From NCBI GenBank assembly GCA_944389315.1, contig CALXLX010000008.1, positions 1 through 37,149 of the forward strand: 37,149 nucleotides of DNA, written 5' to 3'. The translations under genes and the position numbers were made by a program. The notes under the pieces were generated by a model. It ran no database searches and was not told where the DNA came from. It saw only the letters and a list, made by a program, of their open reading frames with translations. Below, one piece after another: positions 25,813 through 34,407 of the stretch (within the stretch, counting starts at the first letter, position 1; every line of letters begins with the position of its first letter). This DNA is from an uncultured Opitutales bacterium. Lineage in GTDB: Bacteria > Verrucomicrobiota > Verrucomicrobiia > Opitutales > Intestinicryptomonadaceae.

Positions 25813-26339
25813 ATTCCCAGAACCTCGTCCGCTATTCTTCTTGCCATTCCCCTGGCGAGTATCGGCATATTCTGATACTCCGGGCCTATCAAATCTCCCA
25901 TGCCGCCGAGATAGACTATGTCCTTATAGACCACAGGCTTATCCCGGAATATGTACTTGCCTGTCTTGTTGTCCAAAAGGGAGCAGCGGCAGGTCATTTC
26001 TATCTCGTAGGACAATCCAAGCGCGGTATCGTCCTCTCGAGTGGCTTTGAGACTATGTTTATAATCTGCAATTTCAACCGCCAAAGTGGCCTCCGCGTCG
26101 GACTCGTAGGAAACCCTAAGATTGGGAGACTGCGCCAGCATGTTGGCAACCTGCGCGCTCAAAGTCTGCGTTGCCTGCGGCGCGTAGGAGCGGTTCACCA
26201 CGGGCTTGACATAGATTGTCGAAAACGGAAGTGGCTGCGGAGTTCCCGCAAGCCTGTAATTGCCGCACCCCGAAACCGCCAATGCGACCGCCGACGCTAT
26301 GCAAAACGCCAAAAAATTCCTGAGAAAATTCATGTCCAT
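25806..26339 (-). CDS. lptE: LPS-assembly lipoprotein LptE
   Basis: LptE plugs and helps fold LptD in the outer membrane. This 177-residue lipoprotein has a signal peptide with lipobox (SGC, C25) followed by GNYRLAG, the usual opening of the family. The rest is a short alpha/beta domain: TIYVKPVVNRSYAPQ, LRVSYESDAEATLAVEI, a central strand with RCSLLDNKTGKYIF, and a C-terminal helix. ATG 26339 or 26333 is the likely start; TTG 26372 is possible. No strong Shine-Dalgarno. It sits far from lptD, between a flavoprotein gene and rpe. The sequence of LptE is weakly conserved, so the call rests on layout and lipobox. Confidence 0.78.
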   Translation of the reverse strand: MDMNFLRNFLAFCIASAVALAVSGCGNYRLAGTPQPLPFSTIYVKPVVNRSYAPQATQTLSAQVANMLAQSPNLRVSYESDAEATLAVEIADYKHSLKATREDDTALGLSYEIEMTCRCSLLDNKTGKYIFRDKPVVYKDIVYLGGMGDLIGPEYQNMPILARGMARRIADEVLGIW

Positions 26340-26392
26340 AAATTGAATATTTTTTGCCAAAAGCGCAAACAATTATTGCCGCCTGCGGAGTT

Positions 26393-27631
26393 TTAAGGCG
26401 TTTGTGATATTGCCGCGGCGGCGATTTTCGCCGTGCACCATGCGTTTTGCAGGTTGAAGCCCCCCGTTAGGCCGTCTATGTCGAGGCACTCCCCGGCAAA
26501 GAACAACCCTTTTGCTATTTTGCTCTGCATTGTGGAGAAATCAACCTCGCTATTTTTTATGCCGCCGCAGGTGACAACCTCGCCGCCGTCGGGAGCCTCG
26601 GACCTAAACGGCATGCGCGTAAGGAACCCCGCAATACGCCTCTCCTCCGCCGACGAAAGCTTCGCAAAAACCCTGTCGGGCGGAATCTCCGCGAGGGAGA
26701 GTATCTCAAGCCAAAGCTTTTCCGCGATACCCTCCGGCCTTGCGTTCTCCACCTTTCGCGCCCCGCAAGAGGCCCTGCAGGAGCGGAAAAACTCCGACGC
26801 GCCGCGTTCGGAGCTGCGGGAGAACATCAAGTCCGCGAAGAAGTCAGCCTTGAAGCCCGAGGCCTTAAATTCCCTGGCGAAGAACGACGTAAGCTTGTAC
26901 ACCGCCGGCCCGCTGAGCCCCTTAAACGTAAACAGCAGATCCCCCTGCGCCCTTCTTTTTGTCTCATTTTTGAAAGTCAGCGCCGCCCCGCGCACCGAGA
27001 CTCCAGACAAACCGGGAAACCTCGGCGAGGTCTTAAGCGCATACAGCGCGGGCGCAAGTTCCGAGACTGTATGCCCCAAGCCTTCTATAGACCGCTTCAA
27101 AGCCCCGTCTCTAAGGCCTCCGCAGGAGAGCAAAACCGCGTCGAAACGGCCCGCGCAAACTTCTCCGCGCGCTTGGCCTTTCCCCCCGAAGATGTCAAAG
27201 CCTCCTTCCGCGCTTTTAGCTATGCGGGATACGGGAAAGTTCGTCCTTATCTTGGCGCCGGCCCTCAAGGCTTCCCGCTCAAGCGCCGCCGCAACGACGG
27301 CCGAGCTTTCCGCCTCGGGAAAAATTTTTCCAGAATGGAGTTTTTTTACATTTACCCCCCTGCGTTCAAACCACTGCACAGCATCTTTGGGAGAAAACGC
27401 GCGGAAGACTTTTCTTAAAAATCCGCCCCCGCGGGGATAGTTTGATATTATGCTTTCTATATCCTCCAAGGAGTTTGCCAGGTTGCACCTGCCCGCCCCG
27501 CTTGCGAGAACTTTCCTGAGTGGTTTCGGGGAGGCCTCGAAAATCTCGACGCTCGTGCCCTGCTCCCGGCCGGCATTTGCAGCAAAGAAAAAGCCCGCGG
27601 CCCCTCCGCCCACCACGGCGACGCGCCTCAT
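26393..27631 (-). CDS. BaiN/HI0933-family NAD(P)/FAD-dependent oxidoreductase
   Basis: A 412-residue flavoprotein with N-terminal VVGGGAAGFFFAANAG (FAD dinucleotide motif, residues 6-21), the family's GRCNLAN, the region around the inner GKIFPEA, and C-terminal TCGGI and GLFFAGECLDIDGLTGGFNLQNAW, here broken as ECLDIDG then GGFNLQ. This family (HI0933, YhiN, BaiN) is widespread; BaiN was assigned to bile-acid metabolism in Clostridium, but most members have no proven function. The start at 27631 overlaps the oppC stop by four bases; an upstream open extension to 28048 would lie inside oppC and is not used. Gene lptE follows 53 bases downstream. Confidence 0.88.
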   Translation of the reverse strand: MRRVAVVGGGAAGFFFAANAGREQGTSVEIFEASPKPLRKVLASGAGRCNLANSLEDIESIISNYPRGGGFLRKVFRAFSPKDAVQWFERRGVNVKKLHSGKIFPEAESSAVVAAALEREALRAGAKIRTNFPVSRIAKSAEGGFDIFGGKGQARGEVCAGRFDAVLLSCGGLRDGALKRSIEGLGHTVSELAPALYALKTSPRFPGLSGVSVRGAALTFKNETKRRAQGDLLFTFKGLSGPAVYKLTSFFAREFKASGFKADFFADLMFSRSSERGASEFFRSCRASCGARKVENARPEGIAEKLWLEILSLAEIPPDRVFAKLSSAEERRIAGFLTRMPFRSEAPDGGEVVTCGGIKNSEVDFSTMQSKIAKGLFFAGECLDIDGLTGGFNLQNAWCTAKIAAAAISQTP

Positions 27632-28479
27632 TTTGAGAACCTCCGCAAATCGGCCGCCGAAAGTTTCACCCCGACGCGGTTTAGGCAATAGAGCGTCGCG
27701 GAGAAGAAAAACGCGGGAAATATGAGAGTCCACGGGGCGTCGAGCATATATTCTGCCCCCTCCTTGACGAGGGTTCCCCAAGACGGCAGGGGCGCCTGTA
27801 CCCCCAGCCCCAAAAAGCTTAGGAAAGACTCCAAGAGCATGACCGACGGCACCGTCAGAGTTGCGCACACAAGAATTGTTCCAATCAGATTGGGCAGTAT
27901 GTGCAGCCTCATGACACCCCAAAACCCCTGGCCCAGCGCCACGGAGGCGGCCACGAACTGGCGGGACTTTATATCGAGCGTCATGCCCCTGACTATGCGC
28001 GCCATAGTCAGCCACTCCACCGCCCCTATCGCCACAAATATCAGCCACAGCGACCTGCCGAATATTATCATCAGCAATATCACAAGAATAGTAAACGGCA
28101 GCGCGTAGGCTATGTCTACAAGGCGCATCATGAGGGAATCAACCCTGCGCGGCGAAAGGGCGGAGACCATTCCGTAGCACGACCCTATCAGCACCGCAAC
28201 CGCCGTCGCCGCAAATCCCACCGCAAAGGATATTCTGCCCCCGTAAAGTATTCTTGTGAAAACGTCCCTGCCGAGTATGTCCGTGCCGAAAATGTGCTCC
28301 GCGCAGGGCGCGCTTGCCCCTATTGCAAGGTTCTGCTCGGCGAAAGGATACGGCGCGAAGAACTCCGCAAACATGCACGCAAAACAAAGAACAGCCAGAA
28401 ATACAAAACACGCCCCCGTGTGGCGGTCGGAGAATACGACCGAAAAAAACGCCTTTGAGGCCCCTAAAAGCGACTTCAT
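27628..28479 (-). CDS. oppC: Peptide ABC transporter permease (OppC/DppC type)
   Basis: A 283-residue inner-membrane permease with an N-terminal membrane helix (FVFLAVLCFACMFA), the family's HIFGTDILGRDVFTRILYGGRIS stretch (broken here: HIFGTDILGRD, then LYGGRIS), and five more hydrophobic segments. The EAA-like loop that contacts the ATPases is near VAASVALGQGFWGVMRLHILPN. With OppB it forms the channel for oligopeptides delivered by OppA. Overlaps of four bases lie at both ends (oppB stop and the flavoprotein start). The symbol is by type; the exact peptides are unknown. Confidence 0.93.
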   Translation of the reverse strand: MKSLLGASKAFFSVVFSDRHTGACFVFLAVLCFACMFAEFFAPYPFAEQNLAIGASAPCAEHIFGTDILGRDVFTRILYGGRISFAVGFAATAVAVLIGSCYGMVSALSPRRVDSLMMRLVDIAYALPFTILVILLMIIFGRSLWLIFVAIGAVEWLTMARIVRGMTLDIKSRQFVAASVALGQGFWGVMRLHILPNLIGTILVCATLTVPSVMLLESFLSFLGLGVQAPLPSWGTLVKEGAEYMLDAPWTLIFPAFFFSATLYCLNRVGVKLSAADLRRFSK

Positions 28480-29402
28480 TTGCGCACCCCCAACTCTTTT
28501 GCCACGCGCGGGTTAAGCAGCGCGAGGGCTATGTCCGCAAGTATGTTAAAGCATATTATGAAGATGGCATAGACCATCACGCAGCCCATTATCATGGTGT
28601 AGTCGCTGTCGAGCGCGCTGGATATGAAGAATTTTCCAAGCCCCGGGATATTGAATATGCTCTCCACCACGAAGGACCCCGTCAGCATGCCCGCCGCCGC
28701 CGGAGCCAGATACGACACAACCGGCGAGAGCGCCGCCCTCGACGCCTCCGCGGCAACTCTCAGCGGGCTTTCCCCCTTTGCAATGGCCGTTCTGGAATAG
28801 TCTTTGGCAAGCTCCCTCGCCTCGGAATCTTTAAATAGCTTTGCTATCCATGCCGCGTAAAACAATGCCAGGGTGACAGACGGCAAAACTATGTCCCGCG
28901 CCTCCCTCCAGCCCATGGCGTTAAACCAGCCAAGCTTCAGCGAAAATATCCAAATCAGCACCGGTCCAACGACAAACGCAGGCAGGCATATCCCCGCAAG
29001 GGAAACGGCATCGAGCGCTCCGGAGAGCCTTCCCCTGCCCATCGCCGACACCGCCCCGCAGGCGAGTCCCACCGTAAGCGCTATCGCAAGAGCCGCCCCT
29101 CCAAGTTCCAAAGACACTTTCGCCTTCTCGCGCACAAGCTCGGTGACGCTCCTGTTCTGGTATTTGTAAGACGGCCCTAAATCTCCGCGCGACAAATTCT
29201 TTAGGAATTTAACATACTGCACGGGCAGGCTGTCGTCCAATCCGTAATAGGCGTTTAGCGCCGCGAGAGTCTCGGGGGAGAGCTGGCGTTCCCTGTCGAA
29301 GGGCCCTCCCGGGACAAAGCGCACCATGAAGAACACCGCCGTTATTATTATGAAAAAAACGGGCACGGCAAAAATAATCCTGCGCAAGGCATAGCGTATC
29401 AT
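28476..29402 (-). CDS. oppB: Peptide ABC transporter permease (OppB/DppB type)
   Basis: A 308-residue inner-membrane permease. The N-terminus MIRYALRRIIFAVPVFF and the following PGGPF are standard for OppB, as are GLDDSLPVQYVKFL, GDLGPSYKYQNRSVTELV, and IFNIPGLGKFFISSALDSDYTM (broken here) near the C-terminus. The coupling-helix region is around AKDYSRTAIAKGESPLRV. It partners OppC. Its start overlaps oppA's stop by four bases and its stop overlaps oppC's start by four, so oppA-B-C are translated as one unit. Confidence 0.94.
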   Translation of the reverse strand: MIRYALRRIIFAVPVFFIIITAVFFMVRFVPGGPFDRERQLSPETLAALNAYYGLDDSLPVQYVKFLKNLSRGDLGPSYKYQNRSVTELVREKAKVSLELGGAALAIALTVGLACGAVSAMGRGRLSGALDAVSLAGICLPAFVVGPVLIWIFSLKLGWFNAMGWREARDIVLPSVTLALFYAAWIAKLFKDSEARELAKDYSRTAIAKGESPLRVAAEASRAALSPVVSYLAPAAAGMLTGSFVVESIFNIPGLGKFFISSALDSDYTMIMGCVMVYAIFIICFNILADIALALLNPRVAKELGVRK

Positions 29403-31084
29403 TTTTGTCCCTCCGGAGCGTCTTTTTTGGTGGCGCAGTGCGCGCTGAGCGAAGGCTCTTCAAGCCCGGCGTCGGGATCCAAACTTACGCCCTTGAAATT
29501 CTGCCAATCCAATATGTTTTCCGCCCAACCCTTTACCATAGGGGAGGCCAAATATATGCGCGTGTAAAAATATATGGGAATTACGGGGCATTCCCGCATG
29601 AGAACCTCCTCCGCGCGAGAGAGGAACTCCATTCTTTCGCCAAAAGTTTTTGCTTTGCCGGCGCTATCCATGAGGGAGTCGAACTCCTTCGACGCAAAAC
29701 CGCTGTGGTTTAGGCCGCTTGTCGACAGAAAGTTCTCCAGGAAGGATTCCGGCGCGTCAAAATCGCCTATCCAGCTGGAGCGGGTTATCATGTAGTTGCG
29801 GTTTCGCCTGTCGTCCAGATAGGCGGGCCAGGAAAGATTGTAGAGCTCGGCCTCTATCCCGAGAGAGTCGCTCCACATTTGCTGGACGGCTTCGGCTATG
29901 GGCTTGTGGAGTTCTGAAGTGTTGTATGATAGCCTTATTTTCCCCAGATCCTTGGGGTTTGCGTAGCCCGCCTCGGCGAGCAGTTTTCGCGCGGCCGCGG
30001 CGTCTTCCCCTACAAGCGCCCTTGCCTTATAGCCCCCGCAGGAGTCCGGAACAAAGGAGAAGGCGGGCTTCTGACCCCCTTTCAGGAGATTTTCAATTAT
30101 CGAGCGCCTGTCTATGGACATGGAAAGCGCCCTGCGCACGCGCACGTCGTCGAGCGGTTTTGCCTGCGTGTTTATAAGGTAGTAATACACCCCAAGCCAC
30201 GGGCTTATCCTTAGGTATTTGTTCCCCTCCCTGCGGGCCGCCTCTATGCGCGAATGCGCCACGGAGTTTGTCATGTGCAGCTGCCCGGCCCTGAAGGAGC
30301 GCTCCTCCGTATTCATATTGTCCACGGGGAAGAATTCTATCGCGGAAAGCAGTATGTTTTTCGCGTCTCTATAATCGGGGTTTCTCTCCACCCTCACGCT
30401 GTCCCCGACCACCCATTTTTTCAGAGTAAAACCGCCGTTGGAAACCATATTTTGCGGGAGCGCCCATTTGCCGTTTCTCGAGAGCGCCCCGCCGAATTTC
30501 TCGACGACTTCCTCCGGCACGGGATAGAAAACCGTGCAGCAGAGCATGCTTAAAAAATATGGGACGGGGCGCTTTAGGCGCACTACAAAGACATCGTCCG
30601 CAGGAGCCTCAACCCCCAAACTCTCGGGCGGAAGTTTTCCTTTCAGAATCTCCTCCGCATTTTCTACGGGAAGGAACATGGACGCATACTCCGCCCCTAA
30701 AGCCGGATTTACCGCCCTGCGCCACGCATAGAGAAAGTCCCGCGCCTTAACGCGCCTGCCGCTGCTCCATACGGCGGAGGGCGATATTTTAAATGTGTAC
30801 GTCTTGCCGTCGGCCGACACCGTCCAGCTTTCAGCGGCGGCGGGCACGGGTTCCAAAGTGGAGGCGTCGAACCCCACAAGCCCCTCGAATAGCGCCATTA
30901 TTATTCTAACCTCGGTAAGTCCCGTGGCAAGGGCGGGATCTAAAGTTGCGGGTTCGGCCCCGTTTCCCAAGAGCAGCACGCCCTCGCGCGCGGCGCGCTT
31001 GGCAGGCGTCTCAGAAGGAGAGCACGAGCACAGAAAACCCGCGCAGACAATAAGCAAAACCGCATGAGCCAAAATAGAGCGCAT
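29399..31084 (-). CDS. oppA: Peptide-binding lipoprotein (OppA type, SBP_bac_5)
   Basis: A 561-residue solute-binding lipoprotein that captures peptides for OppBCDF. The lipobox is FLCSC (C21). SBP_bac_5 marks follow: NGAEPATLDPALATG, LFEGLVGFD, KTYTFKISPSAVWSSG and RVKARDFLYAWRRAVNP near the N-terminus, then YLINTQAKPLDDVRVRRALSMSIDR (broken here) near 310-335, and VPIYFYTRIYL in the C-terminal lobe. It is encoded between the ATPase and permease genes: only 3 bases separate it from oppF, and it overlaps oppB by four. Binding proteins are more often first in such operons. Peptide length and sequence preference cannot be read here. Confidence 0.94.
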   Translation of the reverse strand: MRSILAHAVLLIVCAGFLCSCSPSETPAKRAAREGVLLLGNGAEPATLDPALATGLTEVRIIMALFEGLVGFDASTLEPVPAAAESWTVSADGKTYTFKISPSAVWSSGRRVKARDFLYAWRRAVNPALGAEYASMFLPVENAEEILKGKLPPESLGVEAPADDVFVVRLKRPVPYFLSMLCCTVFYPVPEEVVEKFGGALSRNGKWALPQNMVSNGGFTLKKWVVGDSVRVERNPDYRDAKNILLSAIEFFPVDNMNTEERSFRAGQLHMTNSVAHSRIEAARREGNKYLRISPWLGVYYYLINTQAKPLDDVRVRRALSMSIDRRSIIENLLKGGQKPAFSFVPDSCGGYKARALVGEDAAAARKLLAEAGYANPKDLGKIRLSYNTSELHKPIAEAVQQMWSDSLGIEAELYNLSWPAYLDDRRNRNYMITRSSWIGDFDAPESFLENFLSTSGLNHSGFASKEFDSLMDSAGKAKTFGERMEFLSRAEEVLMRECPVIPIYFYTRIYLASPMVKGWAENILDWQNFKGVSLDPDAGLEEPSLSAHCATKKDAPEGQK

Positions 31085-31087
31085 CTT

Positions 31088-31885
31088 TTAAAACTTCGGC
31101 ACGGCGTCTATCAGGCGCCTGGTGTAGGGGTGGCGCGGATTTGAGCAAAGCTCGGATGAAACCCCGCTTTCAACAATCTTTCCCTCAGTCATAACCATCA
31201 TTCTCGAGCTGATATGCTCGACTACCGCTATGTCGTGGGCGATGAACAGACACGTCAGATTCAGCTTGCTGCGCAGATCGGATATAAGATTTATTATCTG
31301 CGCCTGGACGGACACGTCGAGCGCGCTGACAGGCTCGTCGCATATTATAAACTCCGGCTCAACCGCAAGCGCGCGGGCTATGCCTATCCTCTGCCGCTGC
31401 CCGCCGGAGAACTCGTGGGGGAACCTGAAAAGATGCGAAGGCTCAAGACCGACAAGCTCCATGAGCTCCTCCGCCCTTTTGAGCTTGGCCTTTTTGTCCA
31501 ATTTAAAATAGATGTCCAGCGGCTCGCACAGTATCTTAAATACGGTCATGCGCGGATCGAGCGAATTGAACGGGTCTTGAAACACCATCTGAATCTTCTT
31601 CCTGAACGGGAAGAACTCCCTCTTTGAAAGGGCGGCCAAATCCGTCTTATCCTTGCCGTTGAAATAAAATACGCTTCCCCCACTTACCGGGGCGAGGCGT
31701 ATTATGGCGCGCCCCGTGGTTGTCTTACCGGATCCGCTCTCGCCCACAAGGCCGACTATCTCTCCCCTGGATATTTCAAACGACACCCCGTCGACCGCGT
31801 TTACCACCCCGCCGCCGCGGCCGAACAGCCCGCCCGCCACGGGGTATGACACCCGCAAATTCTCAACTTTAATAAGCGTATCCAA
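31088..31885 (-). CDS. oppF: Peptide ABC transporter ATPase (OppF/DppF type)
   Basis: A 265-residue nucleotide-binding subunit: Walker A GESGSGKTT, Q-loop VFQDPFNSLDP, signature FSGGQRQRIGIARAL, Walker B FIICDEPVSALD, and the switch His in FIAHD. NSLDP after the Q-loop is the OppF pattern. The C-terminus stops soon after HPYTRRL; the Cys-rich tail that many OppD/OppF proteins carry is absent. The start overlaps oppD's end by 17 bases. Confidence 0.95.
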   Translation of the reverse strand: MDTLIKVENLRVSYPVAGGLFGRGGGVVNAVDGVSFEISRGEIVGLVGESGSGKTTTGRAIIRLAPVSGGSVFYFNGKDKTDLAALSKREFFPFRKKIQMVFQDPFNSLDPRMTVFKILCEPLDIYFKLDKKAKLKRAEELMELVGLEPSHLFRFPHEFSGGQRQRIGIARALAVEPEFIICDEPVSALDVSVQAQIINLISDLRSKLNLTCLFIAHDIAVVEHISSRMMVMTEGKIVESGVSSELCSNPRHPYTRRLIDAVPKF

Positions 31886-32729
31886 GCTCTCGAGCCTCCC
31901 TGTCTATCTTTTCGTAGTCTATGGACACAAGCCTTTCCCCCGAGCGCCCCAATCTGGGAATGCACGCTATGAGAGCCTTGGTATAGGGGTGTTTGGGGTT
32001 GTACAATATCTCCTCCGTCGGCCCCGACTCCACTATGCGTCCCCTGAACATGACAAGCACGCGCGAGCAGAGCCCCCTTATTATTCCGAAATTGTGCGTT
32101 ATTAAAATCATGGACATTCCCCTGTTCTTGAGAATCTCCCTGAGCAAATCGATAATCTGCTTTTGTATTGTCACATCGAGGGCCGTCGTCGGCTCGTCGG
32201 CGACAAGCAGCCTCGGCCTGCAAGACAGCGCCATGGCAATCATGACGCGCTGCTGCATTCCGCCTGATAGCTCGTGCGGATACGCCGAGTACCTTTCCGC
32301 CGCGCGCCTTATGCCTACTTCTTCAAGGGCTTCCACAACGCACGCGCGCACATCTTTAACTTCGGGCCTGTGCAGCCTCACGGCCTCGGCGATCTGTTCG
32401 CCGACGCTGAACACCGGGTTTAGCGATGTAGACGGCTCCTGGAAGACATACGCAATCTTTCCGCCCCTCAGCGCGCGCAGCTCTTTGGGATTCATCTGGA
32501 ATATATCCTCGGAATCGAACAGCGCCCTGCCCGAGACCTCGCAGGACCCGTCCCTCGGCAGCAGGCGCGCCAGGCTCATGGCCGTGACGCTCTTGCCCGA
32601 GCCGCTCTCGCCGACTATCGCAACGCTCTCGCCCTTGTCCACATGAAAAGAAACCCCCTTGACCGCCTCGGTCACCCGGCCGCCGGACTTGAAGGAAATC
32701 TTAAGATTCTCTACGCTAAGCATGCTCAT
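31869..32729 (-). CDS. oppD: Peptide ABC transporter ATPase (OppD/DppD type)
   Basis: A 286-residue nucleotide-binding subunit: Walker [11 protein letters not shown]-loop [11 protein letters not shown], signature [15 protein letters not shown], Walker [13 protein letters not shown] and the switch His in LITHNFG. TSLNP and the Met-Gln signature are the OppD pattern. The C-terminal [12 protein letters not shown] is present but the Cys cluster of longer homologues is missing. ATG 32729 overlaps the TGA of the RsbW-like gene by four bases; TTG 32735 is an alternative. Its coupling to a signalling gene is unusual. Confidence 0.95.
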   Translation of the reverse strand: MSMLSVENLKISFKSGGRVTEAVKGVSFHVDKGESVAIVGESGSGKSVTAMSLARLLPRDGSCEVSGRALFDSEDIFQMNPKELRALRGGKIAYVFQEPSTSLNPVFSVGEQIAEAVRLHRPEVKDVRACVVEALEEVGIRRAAERYSAYPHELSGGMQQRVMIAMALSCRPRLLVADEPTTALDVTIQKQIIDLLREILKNRGMSMILITHNFGIIRGLCSRVLVMFRGRIVESGPTEEILYNPKHPYTKALIACIPRLGRSGERLVSIDYEKIDREARELGYAY

Positions 32730-33160
32730 ATGCAACTTTCAAGCGCCGTGCCAAGCCTCTTTGAAAGACGGACCACATTTCTGCCCCCGTCGCGCCTGTA
32801 CGAAACCTTGTCCATAGTTCTCTTTATGAAGAAAATGCCGAGCCCGCCTATGTCGCGGTCTTCCAGGGGCCTGTTTAAGTCGGGCGCCGCCGCCTGGACA
32901 AAGGGGTCGAAAGGCTTTGCGCTGTCGGATATTTCCGCGCTCATAACCCCGTCTGAGACAGACAATTCCAAGCTCACCGAGCCTTCGTTTCCCTCCCCGT
33001 AGCCGTAGGAGACTATATTTGTGAAAAGCTCGTCCAGACAAAGTTCAAACGCATAAGCCACGGCCTCGTCGACCCCCGCGCGCGCGCAAAAGCCCTCTAA
33101 ATCTTTCGCCAAAACTGAAAGATTCTTAAACGAGCTTTCGTAGTCCTTCTTGAAAATCAT
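32726..33160 (-). CDS. RsbW/SpoIIAB-like serine kinase / anti-sigma ATPase
   Basis: A 144-residue GHKL ATPase of the anti-sigma (HATPase_c_2) type. The N-box is ELCLDELFTNIVSYGYG (catalytic E44, N48), the G1 box region DSAKPFDP (D79), and the G2 box GGLGIFFI (105-112). In partner switching such proteins bind a sigma factor or other target and phosphorylate a STAS antagonist. No STAS gene or sigma factor is found in this window, so the partners must be elsewhere, or this protein uses another target. It is coupled by four-base overlaps to the PP2C regulator upstream and to oppD downstream. Confidence 0.88.
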   Translation of the reverse strand: MIFKKDYESSFKNLSVLAKDLEGFCARAGVDEAVAYAFELCLDELFTNIVSYGYGEGNEGSVSLELSVSDGVMSAEISDSAKPFDPFVQAAAPDLNRPLEDRDIGGLGIFFIKRTMDKVSYRRDGGRNVVRLSKRLGTALESCI

Positions 33161-34350
33161 TTGAATTGTATCTCAAAGAGGGAAAAATCGTCGTCGAACT
33201 TGTCCGACCCCTGGGCGGCCTTGGAAAAGGCCATCATGCTTTGCACCTTGCTGAGACCGTCCATGGGCGGCTTCTTAAGCTCCTCGGCGAAATCCTCCAC
33301 GGACATCATCTCTCCGGAAGACTTGCTGACAAGCTCGTAAACACCGTCAGAAAACACATACAGCCTGCCGCTTTTTCCCACCGGCACCGTCTTGGTCTCG
33401 AAGTTTGAGTTTGGGATACCCCCTATCACCATTCCCTTTGCGGAGAGCAGCCTTTCGCCTCCGCCGTCTATGAGCACAGCCGGAGGATGCCCGCCGCACG
33501 CGTAGCTGAGCAGGCGTGTGGCTACGTCGTAAACCCCGTACCAAAGAGTAAAGTACATGCCGTTTTGCTTGTCCATATCAAAGGCGTTGTTCAGCGCGAA
33601 CAACACGCTTGACGGATCTTTGAAATCCACCCTGTCCAAGGTCTGCGAGCGCAGTACGTTCATCGCGGATACCGACAGTAGCGCCGCCCCCACTCCGTGG
33701 CCGCATACGTCCAGCAGATATGCCGCCACGCATGTAGAATCTATGTAATGGTACCCGAAGCAATCTCCCCCGAGAGCGGTGGAGCTTTTAAATACCCAAT
33801 CCGTTCTCATGACGCTGTCGTCGAACTTCGGCGGAAGCAGGCTTTCCACATAATTTTCAGCCTCCTCAAGCTCCTTTTTCAGCGCGGCCTGGCTTTCCTG
33901 AAGCTTTTTAAGCGCGAGGTTTCTTTCGCGGAAATTTGTATAAGCGCGGGAATGGTACCTTATGCGGGCGAGAACCTCGAGCCTGTCGGGAAATTTCACC
34001 ATATAGTCGTTCGCGCCGAACTCGAAGGCCCTCGACTTCGTATGCGCCTCCTCCTTGGACGACAACACTATTATGGGAATATCCCTCGTCCGCGGGGAGG
34101 CCCTAAAGAATTTCACCAATGTCAGACCGTCGACATCCGGCATGACAAGGTCCTGCAAAATCACCGTAGGATCGGTCTTTTCCGCGGCGTCGAGTGCATT
34201 CTTGGGATCCTGGCAGAAGAAGAAGTCCATATCCTTGCATTCAGAGAGCATCTCCCTGACGGACGCCCCCACTATGCTCTGGTCGTCGACCAGCAAGACC
34301 CTTATGGGCTTTGAGCTCTGCAACGCGGACTTTTCAATCAGTTCGGACAT
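33157..34350 (-). CDS. Response regulator with PP2C (SpoIIE/RsbU-type) phosphatase
   Basis: A 397-residue two-domain regulator. The receiver (about 15-135) has acidic pair D22/D23, phospho-acceptor D67 (LQDLVMPDVDG), a Ser in LSSKE, and K119 (YMVKFP, a variant known in receivers fused to output enzymes). A charged coiled coil (about 138-172) leads to a PP2C domain of SpoIIE/RsbU type (about 180-397) with metal residues in GGDCFGY (D196), LLDVCGHGVGAALLS (D214), GGHPPAV, FSDGVYE (D335) and FDDDFS. It would dephosphorylate a STAS antagonist when its receiver is phosphorylated. No histidine kinase gene is nearby. The stop overlaps the RsbW-like start by four bases. Confidence 0.93.
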   Translation of the reverse strand: MSELIEKSALQSSKPIRVLLVDDQSIVGASVREMLSECKDMDFFFCQDPKNALDAAEKTDPTVILQDLVMPDVDGLTLVKFFRASPRTRDIPIIVLSSKEEAHTKSRAFEFGANDYMVKFPDRLEVLARIRYHSRAYTNFRERNLALKKLQESQAALKKELEEAENYVESLLPPKFDDSVMRTDWVFKSSTALGGDCFGYHYIDSTCVAAYLLDVCGHGVGAALLSVSAMNVLRSQTLDRVDFKDPSSVLFALNNAFDMDKQNGMYFTLWYGVYDVATRLLSYACGGHPPAVLIDGGGERLLSAKGMVIGGIPNSNFETKTVPVGKSGRLYVFSDGVYELVSKSSGEMMSVEDFAEELKKPPMDGLSKVQSMMAFSKAAQGSDKFDDDFSLFEIQFK

Positions 34351-34407
34351 ACAACGTTAAACTTTCTTTTTTAGCGCGGCAAAACGCAACAAAAAACATC
34401 TTCCTTC

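Noticed and set aside
26433..27440. 335-codon plus-strand open frame
   Set aside because: Antisense of the BaiN-like flavoprotein, Ser/Pro/Ala-rich shadow.
27632..28048. Upstream extension of the BaiN-like gene
   Set aside because: It would lie wholly inside oppC in another frame; the FAD motif starts right after the ATG at 27631, which overlaps the oppC stop.
29719..30177. Arg/Pro-rich plus-strand frame within oppA
   Set aside because: Shadow of oppA in GC-rich sequence.
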